This document shows, one piece after another, positions 48,101 to 58,908 of a stretch of 64,000 nt of DNA. Each line of letters begins with the position of its first letter. Within the stretch, counting starts at the first letter, position 1. Position numbers and translations under genes: made by a program. Below the pieces are notes generated by a model. The model worked only from the letters and a program-made list of their open reading frames with translations, did no database searches and was not told the origin of the DNA. Source of the stretch: Ilyonectria destructans (Eukaryota; Ascomycota; Sordariomycetes; Hypocreales; Nectriaceae); assembly GCA_020740775.1 (NCBI GenBank), contig JAHEWK010000002.1:1364001-1428000 (forward strand), given 5' to 3'.

Positions 48101-48507
48101 AATCGCTCGACCCTCCGGATCGCACACAGGGGAAAGCTGAAGCCATTACCGCTGGGGCCCCCACCATGGGTCTGACCGGTGAAGGCGGAAGACGTCGATG
48201 TGCTGGCGGACTGCAGGAAACTAGTCGGAGTAGTCGAGAAGCACATGTAGTGTTCGGAGAGATGTAGCTTGCCGGCATAATGCCAGCCCCGATCATGGTC
48301 CTTGTCGCCTTGGGTGGCGTTGGACGGCGGGATGGTCAGCTCAGCATTGATCTCGTAGAGGGGCGTCTGCGAGGCGGGGAGGCGGAATTGGTTCTGGAAG
48401 AGGGACGACTTGGAGGGATTTCGGTCAGAGCTGGAGAGATTGAGGCCTTGGGTCGGGTCGATGAACTGCTGGGCCTTTTGCACGATGTTCGTCAGGTTGG
48501 AGAACAT
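45115..48507 (-). CDS. GRAM-TBC-EF-hand Rab GTPase-activating protein, 1112 aa
   Basis: Exons are 48507-48082 and 48027-45115, joined in phase 0 across a 54-bp intron, giving 1112 aa. The N-terminal part resembles a GRAM domain (YAGKLHLSEHYMCFST, then FPLCAIRRVERLNSQNFQ). A TBC domain lies near 285-500. It has the arginine finger in IEKDLNR (Arg333) and the glutamine finger in YCQ (366-368), both needed for GAP activity. Downstream are two EF-hand-like segments near 700 and 745 (FKKWDVDGTSAL and ELYDDDQDGKVD). An acidic Ser-rich region and a disordered tail follow. This order matches the TBC1D8/9 and yeast GYP2/MDR1 group, which act on Rab GTPases in secretory and endocytic traffic. The ATG at 48507 begins MFSNLTNIVQKAQQFI. 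Confidence 0.92.
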
Positions 48508-49978
48508 GGCTTCGATCAGCGGCGCATGACGGGAGGGGAGGTCGGAGGAAGCGGGCGGCACGGGCGGTGCAAGGACGGAGATGCGGCCTGGACCTGGACG
48601 ATGGAAGAAGAGGGTTTCGGATGCTGCTGCAGCAGCGGAGGCGGATGTGAGGACAGCGGTGGGAAGCAGCTGTAGGGTCGAGATGGAAGAGAGGGTGAGA
48701 GAGCGAGCTGAGAGCTGCGAGTCGTTGGTATCTGGGCAGCACGAGGTGAGAAGTGGCGGGCTGACAGTCCTACGTGCCCCTACGTGCCCCAGCCCGGTTA
48801 CGGTGGAGCTTCTTACAGGTCGCCGCGCTCCGCTAGGTACCCTAGCTCCCTGCGGATGAGGTCCCTAGTGGGCGTTTCTTCAGGGCGAGCTCCTCTGAAA
48901 CTGCTGCTTGCGGCCTATAAACCAGTGGGGGCACTGTGCAGGCCGCGGCCAGGCTGGTGCCACCTCCCAGCTTGGCTTGGAATCATCGATTGTGGCGCGC
49001 ACTGTGGCCTAGGCCTAGACCTCTAGACCAACGCCTCTGTTGTCGCGCCCGGCGATCCATCTACCCTGGAGCGAGAGATGGTGATGTCGCCGGCATGCCT
49101 GAGCGACGGGACAATGGCAGCCCAATTTGCATTCCTACTAAGACGCCTGCGTCACCGTGGAGCGGTCTCTCCTTAGCCAAGCCTTGTTACCGGACAACCA
49201 GATGACGAAATAAATATACAAGGTACACTCGAGCGCTCCAGTGGCGGCGTGGGATGTTCACTGTCATCTGGGCTGGAATTTGTTTTGTTGCGACAGAGAC
49301 CATTATCCAAGCTGCAAGTCAGCTTTTTGCGACCTTATCGTCTATTCCATCGCCGACCATCAGGGATCGAGGGGGCTTTGGCTGATTAACCTAGTCATGT
49401 CTGGCCATCACATGACCCAACACAACACATGAAATCATTCCTACCAGGTGAGTAGTGCGACAGGATAAGGTAGTCTTGAAACGCCAAGTTCAGCCACAAG
49501 GATAAGTATATGCATTCTTGATGGAAACATTTCCAACCAACTCCCAATTGATAATCAGTAATATAGTCAAAGGGTATGTTCTTAAGTCCTACGTCTGATT
49601 TTATTTAAAATATTACTTAATAAATATAATACAAAATAATGAAATATAAATAAACACTAATCCTAACGAGTATAAAAGTAGTGTTCTTTAAACTGCCGTA
49701 TTAGTATATGCGAATGCCGGTTGCATGTGTGTGAATAGCAACGCTCTATTTTAAACAACGCTCTCCAATAACTCTATGCACCTCTCGCTTCCCAAACACC
49801 TGTAATGACCCCTTCCTGAAAACCCCGATAACTCCATGCACCTCTCGCTTCCCAAACCCCTGTAATGCCCCCTTCCTGAAAACCCCGATGACCCTCTATC
49901 TCATGTAAACCCCGATAAACTCCTTGCTTGCACCATGTCTATACAGTCCTGACCGTTCCTCTTGATTCACCACTGCGT
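48508..49978. other. Intergenic region with AT-rich patch
   Basis: This covers the TBC gene promoter and the 3' flank of the acylated-protein gene. From about 49590 to 49690 the DNA is strongly AT-rich. Small plus-strand frames near 48.5-49.2 kb have no features. An 11-bp direct repeat (CTACGTGCCCC) occurs twice near 48770-48791. Confidence 0.5.
49768..49887. repeat. 60-bp tandem repeat, two copies
   Basis: Two adjacent 60-bp units differ at only a few positions; each contains ATGCACCTCTCGCTTCCCAA and CTTCCTGAAAACCCC. A degraded partial unit (GTAAACCCCGATAAACTCC) follows near 49906-49924. It lies just downstream of the acylated repeat-protein gene. Confidence 0.92.
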
Positions 49979-50617
49979 TCAAACGCCGATAGTCTTGATG
50001 GGGTCAACGTTTAGTCTGGCATACCTGCTTATCTTGATTGGACTGCTGGACTCGCTGCGTCTGCCGTAGGCTGGCTCTGGTACAGGCAAGCTGTAGGATT
50101 CATTTTGGTGGCCGTTGCCTCGATTCTCTTGGCTTTGTGCCATTCCTGGGACAACAAGGTCGTTTGCTCGTCTACCCGTCCGTGCACTAGTGAAGGTTCG
50201 GCTATCTACCTGGCGGGCTTGATTATTATGTCGGACGCCAGGGTTCTCATTTCGGCTACTTTGGTTGTCGCTTGGGATCATGCTGGGAGAGGCACTGCGA
50301 CCCGTGTGCTCAGTGTGCTGGACTGTAGTATTGCTGGACTGACTGTTGATGAGAGACGGCTGGTTGCTCATGCTGGGAAGGGCACCGCGACACGTGTGCT
50401 CAGTGTGCTGGACTATATTATTGCGGGGCTGACTGCTGATGGGATATGGATGGTTGTTCATGCTGTATGGTGACATGGGACTCGTGGGAGAATAGTTGGA
50501 TCTGGGTGAGTTACTCGTGTACGAGTATTCCTGGACTGTATTGTCGGAGGGGGTGACAGAGCGTGGCCATGTCTCGGTGCCCTCCGAGTCCGAGTCCTTG
50601 CTATAGCAACAACCCAT
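49979..50617 (-). CDS. Putative N-acylated repeat protein (MGCC start), 212 aa
   Basis: I recognise no family. This is one intronless frame of 212 residues. It starts MGCCYSKDSDSE, an excellent N-myristoylation site (Gly2, Ser6, Lys7) followed by two cysteines (3 and 4) that could be palmitoylated. That arrangement typically anchors proteins to the plasma membrane. The rest is low-complexity, rich in Ser, Asn, Pro and Gln. Two tandem 30-residue repeats share VQHTEHT, are encoded by exact 90-bp units, and lie in the middle. The tail ends ARLNVDPIKTIGV. There is no membrane helix. A TATATAG element lies near 50836, about 220 bp upstream. It sits in an AT-rich patch with other tandem repeats, which fits a young or lineage-specific gene. 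Expression evidence would decide it. Confidence 0.6.
   Translation of the reverse strand: MGCCYSKDSDSEGTETWPRSVTPSDNTVQEYSYTSNSPRSNYSPTSPMSPYSMNNHPYPISSQPRNNIVQHTEHTCRGALPSMSNQPSLINSQSSNTTVQHTEHTGRSASPSMIPSDNQSSRNENPGVRHNNQARQVDSRTFTSARTGRRANDLVVPGMAQSQENRGNGHQNESYSLPVPEPAYGRRSESSSPIKISRYARLNVDPIKTIGV
50281..50460 (-). repeat. 90-bp in-frame tandem repeat, two copies
   Basis: Two adjacent 90-bp units lie within the coding sequence of the MGCC-start protein, and a third begins at 50461 but diverges at once. The unit is a multiple of three, so the reading frame is kept and each copy adds 30 residues. The copies differ at several positions, more than would be expected of a very recent duplication. 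Confidence 0.9.
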
Positions 50618-51000
50618 TTTGAATGATGGTGACTGCGGCGAGGTAGTAAGTGATACGGCAGTGCAGATGAGTGCTGGAGAGGTGCTGAAACTTTGGTGGA
50701 TGGTTCGTGGATGTAGATGTGTTGTTGGTTAAAGTGGCTATGGACCAATCACAGTGTTGTTTGGACGTAGTTCTGAATGTTTGTATGGGAAAGTTGAAAC
50801 TGAGATGTGTAGAAGAAGAAGAGAAATGTTGCTCCCTATATAGACGAATGAGAAAATAGACTTTGACGAGAGTGATTTCGGAGTTGGATCGTGGACCTTT
50901 ATGGTGTATTATCATCAAGGTAGAGACCAGAACCGGAACGGCTAACATTGCTGTTGCATTTACCTTGCTCCAGATAGTTTGCCCCCGGCGCGGTGTAGAA

Positions 51001-51290
51001 ATTTACCTTGGATGTATTCTCGAAATTAGGTTTGACGCATTTATTTACCTTGCATTTATTTCATTGGTTAGGTTTGTCATGATTGCTTGTTTACCTTGGG
51101 TTTATTAAATTGGGCTTGACCTATTTATTCACCTTGCATTTATTCTCACTGGTTGGGTTTGACATGATTGCTTATTTACCTTGGGTTTATTAAATTGGGC
51201 TGGACCTATTTATTTACCTTGCATTTATTAAATTGGATTGGATGCATTTATTTACCTTTGGTTTATTCTCACTGGTCCCTGTACTCGAGC
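51001..51290. repeat. Minisatellite, seven imperfect units of about 38-47 bp
   Basis: The core TTTACCTTGGGTTTATT or TTTACCTTGCATTTATT recurs with starts (ACCTT) at 51005, 51047, 51093, 51131, 51178, 51216 and 51254, so spacings are 42, 46, 38, 47, 38 and 38 bp. The alternation of AAATTGGGC and CTCACTGGT after the core suggests a longer composite unit of about 85 bp. It is AT-rich. It lies about 400 bp upstream of the MGCC-start gene. Confidence 0.88.
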
Positions 51291-53344
51291 GACTCAGCCG
51301 AGCTGGCTTGGACGTTGAGGACCTGGATAGTCAACCAACTTCCCAAGTTTTGAGTTTGACAGAACCAACCATGACCGGGCAATTTACAGCTTCAGGGACT
51401 CCAAATATGTGTTTTGACCATTCCTTCTTTGTCTATCCTGTTCGAAAGCTGGGATTCTGTGTGAGATGGGGTGATTCCATTGCCGAACCTTGAGCTGATG
51501 CTACGACCTCGCTAGCTATGAGAAGTGAAAGAGGGTGATTTGCACACATAGTCCCAAAGTAAGTTACCTAGGCCGCAAGTTGATTACCGCAACTGAAGCC
51601 AACCCTGCATCTTTGGCTTTGGAAAACGTCTCGAGGCGTCATGTGGGTGGTTTCATGACTCGTCGTGCCTGGACCGAAGCACACCACCCACCCCACGTTA
51701 CAAGCAGCCCAATCCGATTCCATCCCATCGTTTGGTAACACGGTATGCATAGTACAGCCACGTACATGTCCCCCCATTCTTCAAATTCCCGCTCAGCACA
51801 TACCGGGACAGGACCCCCAGGAACATCAGACCGCGTGGGGGCGCTTTCGGCCGGGGTTGGGCGATGCAACCCTTCAAAGCAGCCAGGGCTTCGGCCGGCT
51901 GCATGCCACGGGGGAGAGAACTACTACTTAATACCTCCCATGCGGGTGCGTCCAGTCACAACTCCCGTGCAATTGCGTTTCCGGGGATGGGGGATACCCG
52001 GGATGGAGTGACTGTCCGATTTCTAGATAATGCACGTCTACGGTCCTTAATCTGCACGAAGTAGTGCTCGGTTGGGTTCGCTGCGCCGGCGGCGGTCGGG
52101 TAGGTAGGTACCTAGTTTTTGGGGGCGATTAGAAATGAGCCGTCGGCGAAAGGACCGGGACAGACACACAAAGAACGAACGTGTATGATGTACCTACCAT
52201 GTGAACGCTGAATCCCTGCTGTTTGGGGGGATCCAACCAGGAGATGGGGGGGTGCCCCTCTCATTCTCCCTTCAACTCAGCCGAAGCCCCATCTGCAACG
52301 GGAATGGTTGCACCATCGCGGATTCGTCTCGTCTCGTCTCGTCACATCTTGCTACGTACAGTTTACGTTAGCCTACCTAGGTATACGGAGATGCACGTGA
52401 ATAGAGTAAAGCCTAAAGCCCCCAAGAAAAAAACCAAGACAAAAAGAGAACAACACCACGACATCAACAACAAGATGCCGCTTGTCCCCAATCCAACTGC
52501 GGGCGCGCCACCACGATCGCTGGCCGGCCGCTAGGTACTCCCCACTACCCTGTCCGTCCGGCGTCATCATCTCCACTCTATCTGCTGGAAGTTGGGCTCG
52601 TTGGAGGGGGAGTCCCACGTTTGCGTCATACTGTCTCTCTCGCAACATCTAGCCGTTCTCTGAGCCTCTCTAACCCTGTCCGAGCCTCTCTAACCCTCTC
52701 TAACCCTTACCAACCCTTACCAACCCTTACCCGCCTCCACCCTCCACCCTCCACTCCATTCTCCGCCCTTCGGCCTGGTTGCCGCCCGCCCGCGCGCTGG
52801 TCCCGCGTGCTTGACAGCGCAGAAGGGGGATTCCCTCTTCCGGGGGGCGTCTGGCGGCGTCTGGGAGCGTCTCTTGTGACTCGTCGTCCCCTTTCTGCGT
52901 GCCCCAGTGGCCCAGAATCTGCGTGTGGTCCCTTTTGGGAGGTGAACTTGGCTCGAGTTAGTCTAGTCCCATCGTCCCATCATCATCGTCAATCATCAAT
53001 AATCGACGACTCCCCTCCTTTTGATTGATGCTCCATACTTCTGGCTGGCTACTTGCTCCTGTTCTTCCCGCCTCTCCCATTCCCTTCGCCGGCTCGCCTC
53101 CCTTTCGCTCCCCTCGCCCGCCACTCTCCCGGCCGTCAACCCGAACTGCTCCTTCGACCACTCCACACAGAGACGTCGTTATCTCTCTGCCTCTGCAGTT
53201 CTGATCCCTCAGCCCTCACCAGGCCAATAGTATCAGAGGCCAATTGGGCCGGCCAACTGTTGATCGAAACCGGCGCGTCCACACCCAACCACGCCTACCC
53301 ACACACACCATCACCATCATCGCCTCTTCTCGGCAGTCCACCCC

Positions 53345-53374
53345 GCCTTCGCCTTCGCCTTCGCCTTCGCCTTC
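53345..53374. repeat. GCCTTC hexamer repeat, five units
   Basis: Five perfect GCCTTC units lie in the pyrimidine-rich leader or promoter of the PKA gene, about 280-310 bp before its ATG. Confidence 0.88.
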
Positions 53375-53653
53375 AGCTTCAACTCCGACTTGGCCGAAAC
53401 GAAGCGTCCGATTCGGCCGCGTGGGCCGCATCCTCTGTTCTCTCTCCGGCGTCTTGGCTGTTAGGCTTCCTACCGTGGTCGAGTCCCTCTTGTCGAATCC
53501 TCCTGGTCGCATCAGTGGCCATGGCCTACGCTTGAACTAAAGACACACCTGAACTCGTCGCTCGTCCCGCTTTGAGCCCTGCGATAGTGTCAACCTCTCT
53601 CCGCCTCTCTACGTCTCCCCCTCCCTCCCTCTCTCTCTCGCCATACAGAAATC

Positions 53654-54979
53654 ATGGCCGCCACCGTCGCGCACTCGCAAGCCACCAATCTGCCGTCCTC
53701 GTCCGGCCTCCCCACTCCGTCGCTTCCCCATGACGCCGCCGCAAACGCGGGGTCCCATCTTTCTGATGCCGCCGACTCTCCCCATTCTCCGGCTCCGCTG
53801 CCGCCCACGCGCAAGTTCCAGCTCAGCGACTTCCGGAGGGTGCGCACTCTAGGCACAGGTTCGTTCATTATGTACCACCTGAGACATGGGCATGAGACAT
53901 GAGACATCTCAGCACATTCTAACCATTTCCGTCAACAGGAACCTTTGCCCGCGTCTGCCTCGTTCGCCCCGCCGCCTCGGCTCACATCCCCCTCGATCAC
54001 CAACTCAACCCCGAAGTGTACGCGCTCAAGATCCTGCGCAAGCCCGAGGTCGTTCGCCTCAAGCAGATCGACCACGTGCGCCACGAACGCGCCATCCTCG
54101 CCGATATCGCCGGCCACCCTTTCATCACTCACCTCCTCGCTTCGTTCGCCGACCACGATTCTCTGTACATGCTCCTCGATTACGTCCCCGGCGGCGAGCT
54201 CTTCACCTACCTCCGCAAGTTGCGCCGCTTCGACGAACCCGTCGCCCGCTTCTATGCCGCTGAGATCGTCCTCGTCCTAGAGTTCCTCCACGAGCAGCAG
54301 GGTGGCGTCGCCTACCGCGATCTCAAGCCTGAGAACCTGCTATTGGACCAAGATGGCCACATCAAGCTAGTCGACTTTGGCTTCGCGAAGCGCTTGGGGA
54401 ACCGTGAAGACAACCGCCCTGTTGAGACATATACCCTCTGCGGGACCCCCGAGTATCTGGCTCCCGAGGTGATACAGAACAAGGGCCATACGGGCGCTGT
54501 GGATTGGTGGGCCCTGGGCATCCTGATGTATGAGTTCTTGACGGGCTACCCGCCTTTCTGGCACCAGAACCCAATCGAGATCTACAAACAGTAAGTCTAT
54601 TATCCTGCTCTCTTCTCCAAGGAAGGAAATCTCACCTTAGTTTCTCCCTAGAATTTTAGAAAAGCCCGTCGTCTTCCCCCAAGACCCGCCCCTCTCCGAA
54701 GACGCCAAGGACATCATTCGCTCGCTCTGCACCGTCGATCGATCGCGCCGCCTCGGCAACATCAGTGGCGGCTCCGCGCGCGTCAAGGCGCACCCCTTTT
54801 TCCGTGAGACGAACTGGGATGACATGCTCCATCGCCGCCGCAAAGGGCCCATCATCCCTCCCATTCGCTACCCCGGCGACGCCCAGTGCTTCGATGTATA
54901 TCCTGAGGACGACGGCCGTCGGGAGCCCTACTCGGAGGAAATGGCGGCAAAGTACGACCCGTACTTTGCCGACTTTTGA
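53654..54979 (+). CDS. cAMP-dependent protein kinase catalytic subunit, 394 aa
   Basis: PKA phosphorylates targets when cAMP frees it from its regulatory subunit. Exons are 53654-53858, 53939-54590 and 54652-54979, giving 394 aa. A short Ser/Pro-rich N-terminus leads to the glycine loop GTGTFARV at 67-74, formed across the first intron. The ATP lysine is K99. The catalytic loop is YRDLKPEN (Tyr replaces the common His), DFG is at 214-216, the activation-loop Thr is near 234 in TYTLCGTPEY, and APE is at 243-245. The C-terminal tail ends PYFADF, the hydrophobic FxxF motif of AGC kinases. The short N-terminus and motif variants suggest the second fungal PKA isoform (PKAC2) rather than the main one, which is inference. 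The first donor is the less common GTTCGT. Confidence 0.92.
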
Positions 54980-57282
54980 TCAAGTCAAGGCATGGGATTG
55001 GGATGTCTGGGGGAGAGATGATCTTGAACAGATCTCGCCGGGCAGCACCTCCCACGCAAAACCGGTATAAATTGTAAAATCACACACATACTTACCACCC
55101 GATATCCAGTGCTGTACATGCCAGCTACATCCTACCAGCATAACCCAACGATGAGCGGCTTGCCGCGAACGAGAATATCAATGCTCTACATGTTTCTTCT
55201 TTTACCGGCTTTTTCTTATCACGAAATGGTGAACGGCGTCTTAGGATTCGGAGTGGCACCGGGAACCCTCTGGTTCGGAGATATCACTTTTGTCTTGTAT
55301 TGAACTTCAGCTGGGTCACAATGAGCGGCATTAGCCTTGCTCGGAGCAATGGCGAAAAAACACATTTATCATAAAGTCAACAAGTTTTGCAAATAGCTTT
55401 GAAAATTCCCTACTTACAACATTCAAAAGCTCTGACGTCACAGCCCGAAACGGAACTTTGACAATACTACGCGGGGTTATGTTATGTGTGCATATCCCCT
55501 GTATCCCTGGGAGGATGTCTTTGATAAATTTCCTTATTCTTTTAGCCTCGGCTCCCACGATCCTGGGGAGCGGTCAACGTAAATGGCCGAGGTATCTGGA
55601 AACATCATTCCACTGTAACTGACATGTCCGTTTCGCCTGCACCGTTTGGCTCGCTCTAAAACATATCTCACAAAGGAAACGAGAGCAAAAGGGACGAGGC
55701 ATGACTTTCAAGAAACAGGAGTAAAGTTAGGAGACTACTCCCTCATCTACCACAAAGCAAATATCTTTCTTTCCACTCTCAGAGAATCCGTAACCAAAAG
55801 TCAGCCCGTCACTCCAAATCAGTCCTCCTACCAGATATACAGACAAAGCCCAAGCCCTTCCTTACTTGGCCACTTCTACCAATAGCTATCCCAAAGTTTA
55901 TAAGAACCCACTTGACACAATAAGTTGCTAAAGTATTATTGAAAGTTCCACAATAGATAGAAAGGAATGGTTTGGAAGTTTTGGGTACAGGGCCGTGGTC
56001 AATAGGTAGGTAGTTACCAGACTGCTCAGCCTCAGGGGTGCGCGGTGCCGATGTAACGGTAAGCCAATAATGAGCTGAATAGCCTAATCTTGGATCTGGC
56101 GCGATATGCAAGTCGGCATCCTGGGGAATTACTCGATCTTGAAACATTGCCTACTATTGGTATGAATCCTCCGACCGTCTTGTAGAGCTCAATGTAAAAG
56201 ATACCCTCATGCGATGATTGATTCAGACAAATACTTGTTTCCCAGGCTTTATTTGCAGAGTTGTATATGCCGCAGAATCGTTAGCTGCCAGATACTAACT
56301 CGGCACATATGTACCACGCAACCGCATGACTTACATCCTCCTGGTACTCCAGTCACAACCCTTTGTCCGCTGCCTTTCGTGCTGGCTTTGAATGGTCTAA
56401 CTGTAAGGAAGCATGACCAAGTCAACCTGGGTTCTCTCCATTCCCATGGCGGGCCGTTCGTAGATGACGAGTGTCCTCGAGAAGAGGCGAGGGGCAGAGA
56501 GACAGCCTAGCAGTGCATATATGCCACACATCGTGCACTAGGTGGTTGGAGGGCGAATAACTCGCAAGAGGATCCGATGTATTTGGGTGACGTAGTGGGT
56601 CGTTCTATTGCGACTTGCGGCGCTCTTACAAGTCTCATGTTCAGAGAAATCGCCAACGTACGCAACATCTGATCTTACAGAGTTATTCGATTCCGGCCTG
56701 GGGCTACCGGCCCTCCTAGTTAAATACACCACGTCCCTAGGTGAGGTGTCTGTTACATATACCGTGAAAGATGACAGGAGGGTTCACCATCTTCCATAGC
56801 ATCAAGCCTGGTTCTCAATTGGGCTGTACATCAAGACTGCCGTAAAATCCCAACCAACTCGTGCACCTTAGTCCCTTGGTAAAAAGCTTATTAAGTACTA
56901 AATAGTAAAATCTAAATGGTATTATTTGGAAATGCCCGCATACAAGAGAATACAACGCTCAAGTGTTAAGCCAATGCATTAATAATATAGAAACGTAGGC
57001 CCCAGAACAGTCAATTCTAAGCGCCAAGCTGAGCAAGGGAATGGAAAAGCTCCCGCCTATCAATATCCTCTAACTACAAACCTTCACTTCAACTTGCCGA
57101 CTCCTCGTCTATTTAATAAAGAAACACTCATAAAAGGGCCGACGTAAATCAGGAAATCGCACATGATATAAGTCATCTGCCGTGAACACATAACCAGCTC
57201 GTTGAGGGGAGTTCATCTAATCGTCTTGTCACCCGCTGATCCATGCCGTCGGGTTCGGTAGGAGATAGCAAGGGAGAGGGCT
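54980..57282. other. Intergenic region between convergent genes
   Basis: This 2.3-kb stretch lies between the PKA gene (plus) and the 5-phosphatase gene (minus). Small minus-strand frames at 55331-55558 and 55809-56147 have mixed composition but no family features. AT-rich DNA lies near 56.88-57.0 kb. I see no transposase remnants. Confidence 0.45.
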
Positions 57283-58908
57283 TTAGAAGCTGCTGTACAG
57301 CCCGTAGGCGCTGAGTCCGACAATTAACAAGGTTGCGAGGATCCAGGCGCCTTGTTTTGTGCTCCAGAGGAACATGCTCCAACCTGCCATGACCTCCTTG
57401 CGGCGGGCCGCGGCACGGCGTTCCCAGGCCTCCGGGTCAATCTCGACGGGCAGACGGACACGCGGGTCGGACACGGCAGCTCTATTTACTTCTGCGAGGT
57501 TAAGTGGCGGAGCGAGGTCCTTCGGGGCGATGAGAGGTACGTCCACCCGCAGGAAGACCGGGCGGTGATCGCTACTGCGGAGTAGGGGCAGAGCATCGTA
57601 GGCGCGGACTTTCAGGTTGGGCTCCTGAGACTCACCACCGCCGTTGGCAGTGGATTTGCCCTTGGCCCAGAACGGGATATCTAGGAACAGAATACGGTCG
57701 GTCCAGCTGGGATACCGATGTGTCGCAAACTTCCACGGCACGTCAAGCTCCAGGCCTTCGTCGGCGCCAGCCTTGGGGGGTAGCGCATCGTACTTGTACG
57801 TGGGCGGGAAGCGCACCTCATGTTCTTCCAGGCCATGCAGGGTACGGCCAGCCTTGCGCTCGCGGGTGAGCTGATCGAGACGGAAGAATTCCGGATAGTA
57901 ATGGACCGACTCCGGGTCGAGGCTGGGGAAAGCTGCTGCAGGAGGCGGGGAAGTGGTGGAGATGCGGTAGTTGAGGTCGCCAGAGACGAAGAGGTTGGAC
58001 GATGGCCGGAAGACGGAGATGTTGTGTAGCTGCTGCTGGAGGCGTGATTGTTGGGCGTCATGCTCATCGTGGAGCAGGCCGACTTGCTCGTCCGTCTCGT
58101 CAGCGGACGGCGTGGACGGTGTGGAGGAGGCTCGGAAGTTGGCCACCACGGCCTCTGGATTCTCAAAAGCCATTCCTCGCATGATGGCTGCCCAATTGGC
58201 ATTGCGCCTCGGCAGATTCCACTCCATGGCAGCAAGGTGCGTCGATACAAACGTGACCTCGGTTGACTCCCCGCTCCCGCCCTCATATAGCATCCGCAAG
58301 CCGACGGCGCCCTTGTTTCCCATCTCGGCGGCACCGAACCCAACCTCGGCCTCCTGGATGTCCTGCAACCTCGAGGGGTCGCGTGCAAATAGCATTATGC
58401 CAGTGTAGCCGACATTGTTGGCTCGTACGAGGGTGTACGGCCTCGCTGGGCCCGCGGGCTGCGTCAGGGAGTCGCCCTGGGCGGGGTGGGCGTCGCCATG
58501 ATTCTGGACGGCGATGTTGACAGCCTCTTCGAAGCGTGTGAGGTAGGGATTCAAGAAGTAGCCGCCGATGAAGCAGTAACTCAGCGGGGCGATTTCCTGT
58601 AGGGAGCTACATGGAGCACACGAATCAGCATCGCGCTCCGGAGGCGGACAACCTTCACTCTCGCGCGCGCCGCATGGGCGGTCCGCGCATGGTTGCGGTT
58701 GGCGTGACGGCGTCGATTTCTCGGCTCGCTGGACCCGTCACAGAGCGACGGGAGGGATCGCGGCTTACAGGACAACGAGGTCGGGCAGGCCCGAGGCATT
58801 CTGGGAGAGGGCGGTCTGCAGGTGGTGGGCAAAGACGGGGGCGTCGACGAGGCTCTTGCCACAGTTAAAGGTCAGGACCAAGAGGTCGAGGACGGAGGAG
58901 GACGTCAT
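57283..58908 (-). CDS. Tail-anchored inositol polyphosphate 5-phosphatase (INP54-like)
   Basis: This enzyme removes the 5-phosphate of PI(4,5)P2. Exons are 58908-58769 and 58606-57283, with a 162-bp intron splitting a Leu codon, giving 487 aa. The N-terminus has LDLLVLTFNCGKS and DLVVLSLQEIAPLSYCFIGG, joined across the intron. Family motifs follow. They are NVGYTGIMLF, GNKGAVGLRM, STHLAAMEWNL, SGDLNYR (255-261), PSWTDRIL (346-353) and SDHRPV (392-397). A single hydrophobic segment at about 466-486 ends the protein (WILATLLIVGLSAYGLY), just as in yeast Inp54, which is tail-anchored in the ER. The frame is open upstream of the chosen start, with Thr/Ser/Asp-rich residues, but without an ATG, so 58908 is used. 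Confidence 0.92.

Larger units (their letters stand above)
50618..53653. other. Long intergenic region, divergent promoters
   Basis: This 3-kb stretch lies between the MGCC-start gene (minus) and a PKA gene (plus). It contains a minisatellite at about 51001-51290, a middle part with nothing clear, and from about 52.6 kb a CT-rich PKA upstream region. That last part has CTAACCCT-type and CCACC-type short repeats, plus a GCCTTC hexamer run. Pentamer TCGTC units repeat near 52325-52342. Confidence 0.5.

Noticed and set aside
52660..52735. CTAACCCT/CAACCCTT repeats resembling telomeric sequence
   Set aside because: Units are irregular and few, and lie in a CT-rich PKA upstream region inside the chromosome, so an interstitial telomere is not supported.
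55809..56147. Minus-strand 112-codon frame starting with ATG
   Set aside because: Composition is plausible, but there is no family feature, no signal peptide and no neighbour context; it is within the range of chance frames.
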